From positions 1 to 51,721 of the forward strand of contig VMTC01000053.1 of the NCBI GenBank assembly GCA_013791765.1: a stretch of 51,721 bases of DNA. Direction: 5' to 3'. Below, piece after piece: positions 36,215 to 45,930 of the stretch. The notes under the pieces are model-generated. The model was not told the origin of the DNA, ran no database searches, and saw nothing but the letters and a program-made list of their open reading frames with translations. Numbering within the stretch: position 1 is the first letter of the stretch; the number at the start of each line of letters is the position of its first letter. The position numbers and the translations under genes are program-made. The stretch comes from Rhodoferax sp. (GTDB lineage: Bacteria; Pseudomonadota; Gammaproteobacteria; Burkholderiales; Burkholderiaceae_C).

Positions 36215-36534
36215 GGGACGCGTGCACCTGAACCAGTGTCATTCGGAGCCAACGCGGCCGCTGGGGCGGCGTTGCCATAGCTGACATAGTGCGTGATGGC
36301 CGGCGTGGCAGTGCGCATCTGCAATTTGGCTCTCGCCAGGCTCTGCACGCGCGAGGGCGTGGCCTGCGCCCGCTGCTCCACCTGCAAACGTTCGCTTTCG
36401 GCTTCCAGGCGACGCGCTTGCGCGTGTGCCTGGTCCAACGCGGAAAACAGCTGGCGCGACTGGTACTGCACATTCACCAGGTACAGGGCACTCGCCAGTA
36501 CAGCCAGCAACAGCATGAGGTTGATTCGGGTCAT
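36211..36534 (-). CDS. ftsL: Cell division protein FtsL
   Basis: Small bitopic division protein, 107 residues: [25 protein letters not shown] forms the helix, followed by a leucine-zipper-like coiled coil ([21 protein letters not shown]) that pairs with FtsB. Proline/alanine-rich tail. ATGA overlaps on both sides with rsmH and ftsI support tight coupling. Confidence 0.93.
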   Translation of the reverse strand: MTRINLMLLLAVLASALYLVNVQYQSRQLFSALDQAHAQARRLEAESERLQVEQRAQATPSRVQSLARAKLQMRTATPAITHYVSYGNAAPAAALAPNDTGSGARVP

Positions 36535-37472
36535 GCCGGCGTCCGCTGCGCCACGCGCATGATGGCGCTGCGAGCGCGCGGGTTGAGGCTCACCTCGGTG
36601 GCACTGGGCTTGCAGCGCGACAGGGCCTTGAGCAGCATCACCTTGGGCGGGGCAAAGGGTGTACGCCGGTCATAGACCTCGCGGGAATGCTGGGCGATGA
36701 ACTGCTTGGCGATGCGGTCTTCGAGTGAATGAAAACTGATGACCACCAGTCGCCCGCCCGGCTGCAACACCTTCAAACTGGCCGCTAGCGCCTGCTGCAA
36801 CTCCTCAAGCTCGGCGTTGATAAAAATCCGAAAAGCCTGAAAGGTGCGTGTGGCGGGGTTTTGCCCCGCCTCGCGAGTCTTGACCGTGTCAGCCACGAGC
36901 TGGGCCAGCTCGGTGGTGCTTGACATTGGGCCGCGCTCCTGTCGGCGAGCAACAATCGCCTTTGCAATGGGCCCAGCAAACCGTTCTTCACCGTAGTCAC
37001 GTATCACCTCCGCTATTTTGTCGGCCTCGGCGTTGGCCAGCCACTGCGCCACGCTGATGCCGCGTGTGGTGTCCATGCGCATGTCCAGGGGCCCCTCGAA
37101 CCGGAAGCTGAAGCCCCGTGCCGGGTTGTCAATTTGTGGTGAACTGATGCCCAGATCCAGCAACACACCGGCCACACTCGCTTCGGGCAATTCGCCCAGG
37201 TGGCTAAACCCCTGGTGCCGGATTGAAAAGCGCGGATCAAGAATCGTGGCCGCCTCGGCCAGCGCAGCGGTATCCTTGTCGAACGCGATCAGCCGGTCAC
37301 CTGGGCCCAAACGCGAAAGGATCAGACGACTGTGGCCACCGCGACCAAAAGTGGCATCCACATAGACCTGCGGGGCTGCATCAAGCGTCTGGGTCGATGC
37401 GTCCGGATTGAACAGCAGAGCGTCCACCGCTTCGTTCAACAACACGGTGGTGTGTGTCAGGGGGCTTTGCAC
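36531..37472 (-). CDS. rsmH: 16S rRNA m4C1402 methyltransferase RsmH (MraW)
   Basis: N4-methylation of C1402 in the ribosomal P site; 313 residues. It has [14 protein letters not shown], the SAM motif [34 protein letters not shown] and [17 protein letters not shown]. It starts nine bases downstream of the mraZ stop, in the usual order at the head of the dcw cluster. Confidence 0.97.
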   Translation of the reverse strand: MQSPLTHTTVLLNEAVDALLFNPDASTQTLDAAPQVYVDATFGRGGHSRLILSRLGPGDRLIAFDKDTAALAEAATILDPRFSIRHQGFSHLGELPEASVAGVLLDLGISSPQIDNPARGFSFRFEGPLDMRMDTTRGISVAQWLANAEADKIAEVIRDYGEERFAGPIAKAIVARRQERGPMSSTTELAQLVADTVKTREAGQNPATRTFQAFRIFINAELEELQQALAASLKVLQPGGRLVVISFHSLEDRIAKQFIAQHSREVYDRRTPFAPPKVMLLKALSRCKPSATEVSLNPRARSAIMRVAQRTPA

Positions 37473-37481
37473 CGGGGGCCT

Positions 37482-37910
37482 TCAGAAAGAAAATTCTTTA
37501 AGGACGTCGGGCATGTTGCCCTGCATCGCCGCGGACTCTGCTGCGCTATAGGTTGCCTGGTCCCACAATTCGAAGTAATTGCCCATTCCGAGCAACACCG
37601 CGTCTTTGGCAATGCCGGCGGCAACGCGCAACTCGGGCGCCACCAGCACGCGGCCGGTGCCGTCGAGTTCGACATCCATGGCGTTACCCAGAAAGATGCG
37701 CTTCCACCAGTGGGCATCCATCGGCAACGCAGCGATGCGTTCACGAAATTTTTCCCATTCAGGTCGCGGAAAGACCATCAGGCAACCGTGTGGATGCTTG
37801 GTGATGGTGAGCTGGCCCGAGGCGGTGGCGCTGAGGACGTCACGATGCCGGGTCGGCACCGACAGCCGCCCCTTCGCATCCAGACTTAAAAACGATGCCC
37901 CTTGAAACAC
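37482..37910 (-). CDS. mraZ: Transcriptional regulator MraZ
   Basis: AbrB-fold repressor of the dcw cluster, 142 residues from a GTG at 37910 giving [19 protein letters not shown], the family N-terminus. The in-frame ATG further upstream would add a non-conserved 21-residue extension running towards the operator, so it is rejected. Two SpoVT/AbrB half-sites are visible: [16 protein letters not shown] and the second near [16 protein letters not shown]. Its probable binding site lies 51 bp upstream. Confidence 0.94.
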   Translation of the reverse strand: MFQGASFLSLDAKGRLSVPTRHRDVLSATASGQLTITKHPHGCLMVFPRPEWEKFRERIAALPMDAHWWKRIFLGNAMDVELDGTGRVLVAPELRVAAGIAKDAVLLGMGNYFELWDQATYSAAESAAMQGNMPDVLKEFSF

Positions 37911-37960
37911 GACTGCACTCTCTCTTTTGGTGATTTGGCGAATAAATGGAAGTGCAAAGG

Positions 37961-37995
37961 CACTTTTCACCACTTATTTGCACTTTTTTGCACTG
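37961..37995 (-). promoter_or_regulatory. MraZ operator: four AAGTG repeats at 10-bp spacing
   Basis: On the plus map CACTT, CACTT, CACTT and CACTG start at 37961, 37971, 37981 and 37991; in the sense of mraZ this is (C/A)AGTG repeated with exactly 10-bp phase, one helical turn. Tandem GTG-containing repeats upstream of mraZ are the known MraZ binding arrangement. The site is 51-85 bp upstream of the GTG start. I could not choose a single -35/-10 pair with confidence. The 294-bp mraZ-hslU gap contains no gene. Confidence 0.8.
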
Positions 37996-38204
37996 TATCA
38001 GCAAAAGCGAGTCATACCAACCGGTTTGAAAATAAACATTTCCAATGAAATCAAGGGCTTAGAGATGAATCCGAATGCTGATGAGCATCGAAAAACCTTC
38101 TAAATTAAGGACTTAGGACGTGTAATCAATGTGATGCTTGAAGACGACCCTGTTTCAACTTTCAACAAATGAGGACTTGGCCGCGAATCCGCTGCGCGAA
38201 CTAA

Positions 38205-39527
38205 TTACAGGATGTAACGAGAAAGGTCTTCGTCCTGGCTCAACTCGCCCAGACGCGCCTGCACATAGGCCGCATCGACCTGAATCGTCTGCCCGGCCAG
38301 GTTGGCGGCGTCAAAACTGACCTCATCGAGCAAGCGCTCCATGACGGTCGACAGACGCCTGGCGCCGATGTTTTCGGTGCGTTCATTGACATCAAAGGCA
38401 ATATGCGCCAGGCGCTTGATGCCCTCCTCAAGAAACTCGATGTGAACGTTTTCCGTAGCGAGCAAAGCCTGGTACTGCTTGACCAGCGAGGCGGTGGTTT
38501 GGGTCAGGATGGCGACAAAATCATCGACCGAAAGCGACTGCAGTTCCACCCGAATCGGAAACCGCCCCTGCAACTCGGGAATCAAATCGCTGGGCTTGCT
38601 CAGGTGAAACGCCCCTGAGGCGATGAACAGGATGTGGTCGGTCTTGACCATGCCGTATTTGGTTGACACGGTGGTGCCCTCGACCAAGGGCAGCAGATCG
38701 CGTTGCACGCCCTGGCGCGAGACCTCGCCGCCGCTTCCCTCCGAACGCGAGGTTACCTTGTCAATCTCGTCGATGAACACAATGCCGTTTTGTTCCAGCA
38801 TGTGCAGCGCCTGTGTCCTGATCTCTTCTTCGTTGACGAGTTTGGCCGCCTCTTCGTCGACCAGCAGCTTCAAGGCATCGGGGATTTTGAGCTTGCGCGT
38901 CTGGCGCTTTTGCTGCCCCATCTGGCCAAACATGCCGCGCAGTTGTTCGGTCATTTCTTCCATGCCGGGCGGGCCCATGATCTCGAGTTGCGGCGCCGAC
39001 TGCGCCAGGTCAATTTCAATCTCGCGATCTGCCAACTGGCCCTCGCGCAATTTTTTGCGAAAAGTCTGGCGCGCGGTGCTCTCGGGCTCGGTGCTCTGGG
39101 TGACGCCAAAATCACCGCGCGGCGGTGGAATCAGCACATCAAGGACCCGGTCTTCGGCCGCGTCTTCGGCGCGCGCACGCACTTTCTTCATCTCAACGAC
39201 ACGCGTTTGCTTCACGGCAATATCGGCCAGATCGCGAATGATGGCGTCAACATCCTTGCCCACATAGCCGACCTCGGTGAACTTGGTGGCCTCGACCTTG
39301 ATGAAGGGCGCATCGGCGAGCCGCGCCAGCCGCCGCGCGATTTCGGTTTTTCCAACCCCCGTAGGGCCGATCATCAAAATGTTCTTGGGCGTGATTTCTG
39401 CCCGCAGGCCGGGCTCGACCTGCTGGCGCCGCCAGCGATTGCGCAAGGCAATGGCCACAGCCCGCTTGGCCTGTTGCTGGCCAACAATGTGCTTATCAAG
39501 TTCAAAAACGATTTCTTGAGGGGTCAT
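38205..39527 (-). CDS. hslU: ATP-dependent protease ATPase subunit HslU
   Basis: AAA+ unfoldase of the HslUV protease; 440 residues. It has [21 protein letters not shown], Walker [16 protein letters not shown], the pore motif GYVGKDV, Walker [12 protein letters not shown], and the C-terminal tail DLSRYIL that docks into HslV. It follows hslV by nine bases and is the usual partner. Confidence 0.97.
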   Translation of the reverse strand: MTPQEIVFELDKHIVGQQQAKRAVAIALRNRWRRQQVEPGLRAEITPKNILMIGPTGVGKTEIARRLARLADAPFIKVEATKFTEVGYVGKDVDAIIRDLADIAVKQTRVVEMKKVRARAEDAAEDRVLDVLIPPPRGDFGVTQSTEPESTARQTFRKKLREGQLADREIEIDLAQSAPQLEIMGPPGMEEMTEQLRGMFGQMGQQKRQTRKLKIPDALKLLVDEEAAKLVNEEEIRTQALHMLEQNGIVFIDEIDKVTSRSEGSGGEVSRQGVQRDLLPLVEGTTVSTKYGMVKTDHILFIASGAFHLSKPSDLIPELQGRFPIRVELQSLSVDDFVAILTQTTASLVKQYQALLATENVHIEFLEEGIKRLAHIAFDVNERTENIGARRLSTVMERLLDEVSFDAANLAGQTIQVDAAYVQARLGELSQDEDLSRYIL

Positions 39528-39536
39528 GACTTGTCG

Positions 39537-40094
39537 CTACGGACTTTCGCCCAGGGTTTCAATGGTGTGGCTCATGTTGGTATAGATGCATATCTCAGCG
39601 GCGATCTCCAGGGATTTCTTGACAATCTCCGGCGCCGACAGGTCAGTGTGGTTGAGCAAGGCCATCGCCGCCGCCTGGGCATAGGCGCCGCCTGAGCCAA
39701 TCGTCACGATGCCGTTCTCGGGTTCCAGCACGTCGCCATTGCCGGTAATGATGAGCGAAGCCTCGCTGTCAGCCACGGCCAGCATCGCCTCCAGGCGGCG
39801 CAAGACGCGGTCGGTGCGCCAGTCTTTGGTGAGTTCAATAGCGGCTCGCACCAGATGGCCCTGGTGCTTCTCCAGTTTGGCCTCAAAACGCTCGAACAAG
39901 GTGAACGCATCGGCAGTGGCGCCGGCAAAACCGGCCAGCACCTTGCCATGGTAGAGCTTGCGTACCTTGCGGGCCGTGCCCTTGACAACGATGTTGCCCA
40001 GGGTGACCTGGCCATCGCCGCCAATGGCCACAGAGTAACCCGTGGGCGTCTTGCGCCGTACGCTGATGATGGTAGTGCCGTGAAATTGTTCCAT
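39537..40094 (-). CDS. hslV: ATP-dependent protease proteolytic subunit HslV
   Basis: Threonine protease of the HslUV complex; 185 residues. The leader MEQFHG precedes the catalytic threonine of [10 protein letters not shown], so the first six residues must be removed to expose Thr7; the same type of leader is common in Burkholderiales. [19 protein letters not shown] and [11 protein letters not shown] are conserved proteasome-type motifs. Operon with hslU. Confidence 0.96.
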   Translation of the reverse strand: MEQFHGTTIISVRRKTPTGYSVAIGGDGQVTLGNIVVKGTARKVRKLYHGKVLAGFAGATADAFTLFERFEAKLEKHQGHLVRAAIELTKDWRTDRVLRRLEAMLAVADSEASLIITGNGDVLEPENGIVTIGSGGAYAQAAAMALLNHTDLSAPEIVKKSLEIAAEICIYTNMSHTIETLGESP

Positions 40095-40112
40095 GCTTGC
40101 TGTCGCTAAAAG

Positions 40113-41921
40113 TCAACTGGTGCGCAGCACAACGCGCGCATGTTCGTTGATGCCAATGACGCTGAAAAATGCGGCCACCAGTCGCGGCACGTCGCGGAAC
40201 TGAACCGAACAACCCTCGGATTCACGTTGGGCAACCCAGTTCAAAATGCTGCCGGCAGCCGAAAAATCGACCCGGATCAAACGGGCGCAGGAAATGACCA
40301 GGCGCTTGGCGTCATGCAATCCCGCCTGCAGCGTGTCCAGTGCCTCGGCCGCGTCGCCCAGCACCTCACCGTTGAGCTCCACCACGGTCGCCGTCAGCAA
40401 CGGGTCAAGCCCCATCGGTACGGTGGCTGACTGACTCACAGCAAAAGCGGGGATGGTACTGACCGCTCCCAGTGCGCCGACCATCGTCTCACCGGGCAGC
40501 GTTGGACTGAAGCGCTCCTGCACATATTCACACTGGGCGTCTTCCCAGGGGGGTGGAGACACTTCATAGGTGACACAGTAATCAAGTGCCGTCAATTCAA
40601 ACTCATCTTGCAAACGCATGATGCGCAAGGCGTCCAGGCGCAGACGCCACCACACCTTGTCCACAGCCTGATCGCCCGAGGGCGTGAAGGACTTCAAGGT
40701 GTTGTGCAGCACCTCAGACCCGTCAAACTGCAGCTTGACAGGCTGCGCGCACCACTGGTGAAAAAGCGCCGCCAAGGCAGGGGCCGCGTCAAGCGTGATA
40801 CCTTGGCACTGACTCCAGCGCAAATGCCAGAGCCGCCCAGGCGCAGCCGCCAAACTGGCGCGCAGCGCTTGCACTGCCGCCTTATCGAGATCAACCGGAC
40901 AATCCCATACCAACTGCTGGCCAGACGCTGGCGCAGCGCCTTGAGGTAATGCAGCTGGGCGCGAATGGTGCCCCAGCAACTCAGGGGTTGAGAACCAGGC
41001 GGGTGCCGAGCGGCCGTAGCGTTGCGCATACTCAATGGCGACTCGGTCAAAACTGGCCTGCTGGCCGGTGGAGCGGTACAGGTCAAACAAAGCGGCGGCC
41101 CAGCCGTCTGCGGCATCGGCATCCACCTGAGCAGCCTGTAACGCGGTCAGCAAAGTCGCCTCGGCCCCTGCGTCATCGCCATTGGCAAAGCGGATCGCCG
41201 CTTCTTCCAGATCGGGATCAGCCAGACGGTCTCCCAACTCGACCGAAAACAATTTGGAAGTTGAAAATTCGCTCAGGCCCGCATCCGCGCTTCTGCCAGC
41301 CGAATTCCTGGGAGGCAACATCTGCCGCGGCGCACCAAAGGACAGTGGCTCCTGGGAAGCGGCCAAGCCCATCTGCGTCGGCTCGTACTCTAAACCGGAT
41401 GCCGAGTCTTCGGCCGGGCTTAACTCCGACACCGTCGTGGAGTTAAATGTATCAGCCGTCTTGCTTTTTGAGAGCTTCTGCGGCACGGTTGTATCGGCCG
41501 CAGGCGCGACGCTGTCGACTCCGGTCGGATGGCCGGCCCGCACCAATGCCTCGTCCTGCTTGCCCTTCCACCACTGCTTGGACATCTGGGCTTCAATTTC
41601 ATCGATCTTTTTGAGCGTCGTGGCACGCTCATCCAGGTTGGAAATCGAACTGGTTTGAAAGAAAGAGGGTCGACCCGCGAGTTCTGGGCTCGGCACCGGC
41701 TCATTGCGACGGATCTTGCGCAGATGGTCAAATTCGCGCCGACGCACGAAATCGTTTTGCCGCTTGCGCTCAATCATCTCCTTGAGCGCCGCCTTGCCAT
41801 ATTCATTCTCCTGCTCTGCGTCGGGTTCGGGCGCGTCCAGTTCCGACCAATCCTTGGTCGGGTTGCGGACAAACCGGGCCATCTTGGACAGCAAGCCGGT
41901 GTTAGTGTCTTTGGTAGCCAT
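40113..41921 (-). CDS. STAS-domain protein of unknown function between dksA and hslV
   Basis: Protein of 602 residues with no signal peptide or membrane helix. The first 110 residues are strongly charged with helical stretches (KAALKEMIERKRQNDFVRRREFDHLRKIRR). A low-complexity Ser/Pro region follows to about 230, then an alpha-helical repeat-like part, and two STAS-like segments: one near residues 330-410 (WHLRWSQCQGITLDAA) and one at the C-terminus (LVISCARLIRVDFSAAG to GINEHARVVL). STAS folds bind regulatory partners or anti-sigma-like proteins. It sits between dksA and hslV in one minus-strand group, so it may belong to stress or stringent control; this is inference. Confidence 0.7.
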   Translation of the reverse strand: MATKDTNTGLLSKMARFVRNPTKDWSELDAPEPDAEQENEYGKAALKEMIERKRQNDFVRRREFDHLRKIRRNEPVPSPELAGRPSFFQTSSISNLDERATTLKKIDEIEAQMSKQWWKGKQDEALVRAGHPTGVDSVAPAADTTVPQKLSKSKTADTFNSTTVSELSPAEDSASGLEYEPTQMGLAASQEPLSFGAPRQMLPPRNSAGRSADAGLSEFSTSKLFSVELGDRLADPDLEEAAIRFANGDDAGAEATLLTALQAAQVDADAADGWAAALFDLYRSTGQQASFDRVAIEYAQRYGRSAPAWFSTPELLGHHSRPAALPQGAAPASGQQLVWDCPVDLDKAAVQALRASLAAAPGRLWHLRWSQCQGITLDAAPALAALFHQWCAQPVKLQFDGSEVLHNTLKSFTPSGDQAVDKVWWRLRLDALRIMRLQDEFELTALDYCVTYEVSPPPWEDAQCEYVQERFSPTLPGETMVGALGAVSTIPAFAVSQSATVPMGLDPLLTATVVELNGEVLGDAAEALDTLQAGLHDAKRLVISCARLIRVDFSAAGSILNWVAQRESEGCSVQFRDVPRLVAAFFSVIGINEHARVVLRTS

Positions 41922-41961
41922 GGCAGCAACAAGAAGGGGCAGAGCTCACCAAGGTAGCAGG

Positions 41962-42966
41962 TCAATCCCCAAACATCTTCTGCTTGAGTTCGCGGCGCTG
42001 CTGGGCTTCGAGGGACAGGTTGGCGGTGGGCCTGGCCAACAGGCGCCCGACCCCGATGGCCTCACCGGTTTCATCACAATAGCCATAGTCGCCCGAGTCA
42101 ATGCGCCCGAGAGACTGCTCTATTTTCTTGAGCAGCTTGCGTTCGCGGTCCCGGGTGCGCAGTTCCAGAGCATGCTCTTCCTCAATGGTGGCCCGATCGG
42201 CCGGATCAGGCACAACCACTGTGTCCGCTCGCAAATTCTCCGTGGTTTGACCCGCATTGCTCAGAATGTCCTGCTTGAGCGTGGTGAGCACACGACGAAA
42301 AAACGCCATCTGGGTCTCGTTCATGTACTCCTCTTCAGGCATGGCGATCAGTTCAGCATGGCTGAGCTGATCAACCGGCTTGAGCTTCCAGTTGTTGGCC
42401 AACGCCGGGTCTTTTTTGACGGCTGACGGAACTGGCGGAACAATGTAGGGCGCATCAACAGTTTGTGAAAAACTCGCTTTTGCAGCGGTAGAAGCCACCG
42501 ACTGCGCCATGGAGGGCACCGTCAACTGCGCCAGCCTTGAAGATGGACGCCCCGCTCTGACGGGTACAGAGGATGCGGCAGTTGCTACCGGGGCCGGGGT
42601 CGGCGCCGGGGCCGGCGCCACTTTAACTAAGGGCGCAGTCGAGACTACCGTCTTTTTGGGTGCTGTCGCCTCAGTTTTTTCGGCTTTCGCGATCGTCGTT
42701 TTCACTGAATCCTTTACTTCGATTGTTGCTGTCGGCTTGACAGCTTTAACGGGGGCGTTGCGGGTCACACTGGCCACGGCCACGGGGGTCGACTTTGACT
42801 CTTTGGCCTGCACCTTGGTCGCCACCAAGGGCTTGGCCAGTGCCGCCTTGACGAGCGCTGGCTTGGCAGCAACTGGCGCTGATTTGGCCATCGGCGCGGG
42901 CTTGAGCTTGACGGCCGCAGGGTTCGCTTTGGGCGCCTCCTTGGCTTTCACGGTCTGAGTTTTCAT
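41962..42966 (-). CDS. dksA: RNA polymerase-binding transcription factor DksA with long AKP-rich N-terminus
   Basis: DksA binds the RNA polymerase secondary channel and acts with ppGpp. It is 334 residues from the ATG at 42966, which has GAGGAGA upstream; the frame is open for 67 more codons, so a longer form cannot be excluded. Residues about 1-180 are Ala/Lys/Pro/Val-rich and disordered. The C-terminal 150 residues are DksA: the coiled-coil tip DPADRATIEEEHALELR, then DYGYCDETGEAIG and RPTANLSLEAQ. The four zinc cysteines of E. coli DksA are reduced to one (CDET and SLEA), so the fold is probably zinc-free. Next to it is a COG0523 GTPase, a family tied to zinc limitation. Confidence 0.93.
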   Translation of the reverse strand: MKTQTVKAKEAPKANPAAVKLKPAPMAKSAPVAAKPALVKAALAKPLVATKVQAKESKSTPVAVASVTRNAPVKAVKPTATIEVKDSVKTTIAKAEKTEATAPKKTVVSTAPLVKVAPAPAPTPAPVATAASSVPVRAGRPSSRLAQLTVPSMAQSVASTAAKASFSQTVDAPYIVPPVPSAVKKDPALANNWKLKPVDQLSHAELIAMPEEEYMNETQMAFFRRVLTTLKQDILSNAGQTTENLRADTVVVPDPADRATIEEEHALELRTRDRERKLLKKIEQSLGRIDSGDYGYCDETGEAIGVGRLLARPTANLSLEAQQRRELKQKMFGD

Positions 42967-43198
42967 GTCTTGTCTCCTCGCTGAATTATTGTGCTTGATG
43001 ACATCGCTGGCAGGTGTTCTCTTGGTGTTGCCAGCACTATCGGAAGCCTTTGCGCGGATTGCCCCGGTGCCCGCTTTCGCGGGCTGGCTCTGCGCGCCTT
43101 CTTTGGCGGGCGAGTTTACAGGTTTGAGCGCGGGAAATCCCATCAATTGAAAAAACGAGGAAAACATGGTGTTTAGCGCTTAGTGGCGCACAGTTGAA

Positions 43199-44257
43199 TC
43201 ACAGCAGACACTGTTCCATGCCTTGCAAAAAAATATCTTGCGGCAGGTCAATGCCGATGAACACCATTTTGCTGACCCGCGGCTCGCCTTGCGCCCATGC
43301 GGGACCCAAGTCACTGCCCATCAGCTGGTGCACACCCTGAAATATGACCTTTCGATCAGTGCCCTTCATGAGCAGGACGCCTTTGTAGCGCAACATGCGC
43401 GGACCGTAAATATTGACGATGGCGCCGAGAAAATCTTCCAGCTTGGCGGGATCAAAGGCGCGATCCGACTTGAAAACGAAGCTCTTGACGTCGTCATCGT
43501 GATGGTGGTGGTGTCCGCCGCCGGCAGTGTGTGAGGGATGGTCGCAGGACTCGCCGGGCGCATGATCATGGTGATCGTGCCCTTCGTGGTCGTGCTCCCC
43601 CTCTTTGAGGAAATCCGGGTCAATATCGAGCTTGGCATTGAGATTGAAACCGCGCAGATCAAACACCTCGCTCAGGGCCACTTCACCAAAATGCACCGCC
43701 TTCTGCGGCGCACGCGGATTCATGTGCTTCAAGCGGTGCATCAGGGCATCCACTTCATCTGCGGCCACCAGATCGGTCTTGCTGATAAAAATCTGGTCGG
43801 CAAATCCCACCTGACGACGGGCTTCCTGGCGTTCGTCGAGCTGGCTCTGGGCGTGCTTGGCGTCGACCAGCGTCAAAATCGAGTCCAGCAAGTAGCTTTC
43901 GGCGATTTCATCGTCCATGAAGAAGGTTTGCGCCACCGGGCCGGGATCGGCCAGGCCGGTGGTTTCGATCACGACCCGGTCAAAGTCAAGCACACCCTTG
44001 CGCTTTTTCTCGGCGAGATCGCGCAGGGTGTCACGCAGATCTTCGCGAATGGTGCAGCAGATGCAGCCATTGCTCATCTGGATGATCTGCTCTTTGGTGT
44101 CGGTGACCAATATGTCGCTGTCGATGTTTTCTTCGCCAAACTCATTCTCGATCACGGCAATTTTCTGACCATGCGCCTCTTCCAGCACGCGCTTGAGCAA
44201 CGTGGTTTTACCCGAGCCAAGGAAGCCCGTCAGGATGGTTGCAGGGATAAGACTCAT
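43199..44257 (-). CDS. COG0523/CobW-family GTPase (putative metal chaperone)
   Basis: G3E GTPase of 352 residues from the ATG at 44257 (an in-frame ATG ten codons earlier is possible). It has Walker A GFLGSGKTTLL, the metal-binding GCICCTI, ETTGLADPGPV and SKTDLV (NKxD variant). A histidine-rich stretch (about residues 220-260: HDHEGHDHHDHAPGE and GGGHHHHHDDD) separates the G domain from the C-terminal CobW_C domain. Such proteins move zinc or other metals to client proteins. It lies 232 bp upstream of dksA in the same direction. The exact metal and client are not known. Confidence 0.88.
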   Translation of the reverse strand: MSLIPATILTGFLGSGKTTLLKRVLEEAHGQKIAVIENEFGEENIDSDILVTDTKEQIIQMSNGCICCTIREDLRDTLRDLAEKKRKGVLDFDRVVIETTGLADPGPVAQTFFMDDEIAESYLLDSILTLVDAKHAQSQLDERQEARRQVGFADQIFISKTDLVAADEVDALMHRLKHMNPRAPQKAVHFGEVALSEVFDLRGFNLNAKLDIDPDFLKEGEHDHEGHDHHDHAPGESCDHPSHTAGGGHHHHHDDDVKSFVFKSDRAFDPAKLEDFLGAIVNIYGPRMLRYKGVLLMKGTDRKVIFQGVHQLMGSDLGPAWAQGEPRVSKMVFIGIDLPQDIFLQGMEQCLL

Positions 44258-44321
44258 GGCTTTTCTTAATGAATGGGGGGGCGTCAACAGGGGGGGAGTG
44301 TAGCGGCCAATTGTTTCTGGC

Positions 44322-45503
44322 TTATTTACGCATCACCACCAAACCTTTGAGGTATTCGCCCTCGGGGAAATTGATGGTCATCGGGTGATCCGGTGCGCCA
44401 CCCATGCGCTCCACGATGTAGCCGTCCACCTGGGCGTCAATGCCGGCCGATGCCACGATTTTGTGAAACAGGTCGGCACTGACACCGCCAGAGCACGAAT
44501 AGGTGAACAACACGCCGCCCGGCGCCAGCAGTTTGAAGGCCAGCCGGTTGATGTCCTTGTAGGCCCGCGCCGCGCGGTCGGCATGGGTCACCGTGGGCGC
44601 AAATTTCGGCGGGTCCAGCACGATGGCGTCAAAAGTCCGGCCCAGCGCGCCCAACTGGCGCAGCGAGGCGTTCACGTCGGCATCGAGAAAAGTCGCGCGA
44701 TCCGGCGCCAAACCATTCAGCGCCAAGTTTGCGGCGGCCTGCTCCAAAGCCGGGCCGGAGGAGTCAATCGACGTCACGTGCGTGGCCCCACCCATCAAAG
44801 CCGCTACGGTAAAGCCGCCGGTGTAGCAATAGCAGTTGAGCACACGCTCGAACTTCAGGCGCGCGCAATAGTGCGCAAACTTGGCGCGGCTATCGCGCTG
44901 GTCCAAATAAAAGCCGGTCTTGTGACCCGTGGCAATGTTGACACCCAGTTGCCAGCCGTGCTCGCGCAAGACCAGTTCCACCGGGCCGTCACCGCGCAGC
45001 CAGCCACTCATCTGCGGCAGCCCCTCCAGCGCGCGGCCGCTGGCGTCGGAGCGTTCATACAGTCTGGACAGACCAGTGGTCGACAGCAGGGCATCGGCCA
45101 GCACCTCTTTCCAGCGCTCGGCACCAGCGGAGAGAAACTGCGCCACCAGCGTGTCGCCATAGCGATCCACGATCAGCCCCGGCAAGCCGTCCGACTCGCC
45201 GTGGACCAGCCGCATGCTGTCACTATTTATATCAAATCTGGCTCTAGCCCTTATGGCGCCTGCACAAGCGGCTATTAAAAATGCTGAATCGATGCGCTGG
45301 GCTTCGACAAAACTCCAGACCCGGGCCCGGATTTTGGACGCCGGGCTGTACGCGGCCCAGGCCAGGAACTGCCCCTCGTGCGACTGCACCCGCACAGTCT
45401 CGCCGGCATCGGCCCCACCCTGGCCAATGGCAGACTCAAAAATCCACGGGTGGCGACGCAGCAAGGAGCGCTCTTTGCCAGCTTTCAAGCTAATGGTTTT
45501 CAT
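44322..45503 (-). CDS. rlmI: 23S rRNA m5C1962 methyltransferase RlmI
   Basis: SAM-dependent rRNA methyltransferase, 393 residues, with an N-terminal PUA domain (KAGKERSLLRRHPWIFESAI) and a Rossmann catalytic domain: VLNCYCYTGGFTVAAL, IVLDPPKFAP and YSCSGG. The segment FLIAACAGAIRARARFDINS is encoded by a copy of the short repeat, placed between the PUA and catalytic domains without a gain in length relative to E. coli RlmI. Confidence 0.93.
   Translation of the reverse strand: MKTISLKAGKERSLLRRHPWIFESAIGQGGADAGETVRVQSHEGQFLAWAAYSPASKIRARVWSFVEAQRIDSAFLIAACAGAIRARARFDINSDSMRLVHGESDGLPGLIVDRYGDTLVAQFLSAGAERWKEVLADALLSTTGLSRLYERSDASGRALEGLPQMSGWLRGDGPVELVLREHGWQLGVNIATGHKTGFYLDQRDSRAKFAHYCARLKFERVLNCYCYTGGFTVAALMGGATHVTSIDSSGPALEQAAANLALNGLAPDRATFLDADVNASLRQLGALGRTFDAIVLDPPKFAPTVTHADRAARAYKDINRLAFKLLAPGGVLFTYSCSGGVSADLFHKIVASAGIDAQVDGYIVERMGGAPDHPMTINFPEGEYLKGLVVMRK
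45231..45280 (-). repeat. Short AGCNN-N18-GGGCTA repeat inside rlmI
   Basis: On the minus strand, AGCCG (45273-45269), 18 bases ending ATAA, GGGCTA (45250-45245), then GAGCCAGATTTGATAT. The ATAAGGGCTA block is identical to the murD copy; the trailing ATTTGAT matches aroE. Confidence 0.7.
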
Positions 45504-45586
45504 GGGCCCATTGTCAGGCCTGGAAAAGCGGCCTCAGCCCCGGTCGCTTATAAATTGTTCGCGCCCGAGTGCGTGGGCGCACCAGC

Positions 45587-45895
45587 TCAGAACGTGACGG
45601 TCATCGCGGGCACGTCGACCCGGATCAGGGGCCGGGCCAGCGCGGCATGCACCGCCTGCACGTAATCCAGCGCCCATTTTTCGTCCTTGAACATATTTGC
45701 ACCGGCGGCTTCGGTCACCCGCAGCACCTTGTCTGCCGTCAACACCTTGCCGCTGGCGCGCAGCGGCTCGCAGTCCAGCGCAGTGAACTGATCGTCAAGC
45801 CAGCTGCGTGCCGCATCCGGTGCCATCGGGGTCTCGCCGACGTTGAACTGAAGCTGAACCCCTTTGTCCAACAAAACCGTGACTTGATTGCGCAT
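45587..45895 (-). CDS. Conserved hypothetical protein, 102 residues
   Basis: Small soluble acidic protein, MRNQVTVLLDKGVQLQFNV at the start and VDVPAMTVTF at the end, with no signal peptide or membrane helix. It lies 35 bp after xerC and upstream of rlmI in the same direction. I do not recognise the family. Coding status is supported by the start, spacing and composition like its neighbours. Confidence 0.65.
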   Translation of the reverse strand: MRNQVTVLLDKGVQLQFNVGETPMAPDAARSWLDDQFTALDCEPLRASGKVLTADKVLRVTEAAGANMFKDEKWALDYVQAVHAALARPLIRVDVPAMTVTF

Positions 45896-45930
45896 GGATT
45901 ACCTTTTTTGATGATGATCGCAAGTGTGCC

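Noticed and set aside
37911-37973. Upstream ATG for mraZ adding 21 residues
   Set aside because: It would extend towards the MraZ operator, and the added residues are not part of the conserved N-terminus; the GTG at 37910 gives the standard start.
38047-38066. GGGCTTAGAG near 38055 as another short-repeat copy
   Set aside because: The AGCNN half is absent at the 18-base distance and the core has an extra base; similarity is too low to count.
42967-43167. Upstream extension of dksA (67 more codons beginning MFSSFFQLMG)
   Set aside because: The frame is open, but GAGGAGA sits just before the ATG at 42966, and the extra residues match nothing in DksA. It is left out of the gene, though not fully excluded.
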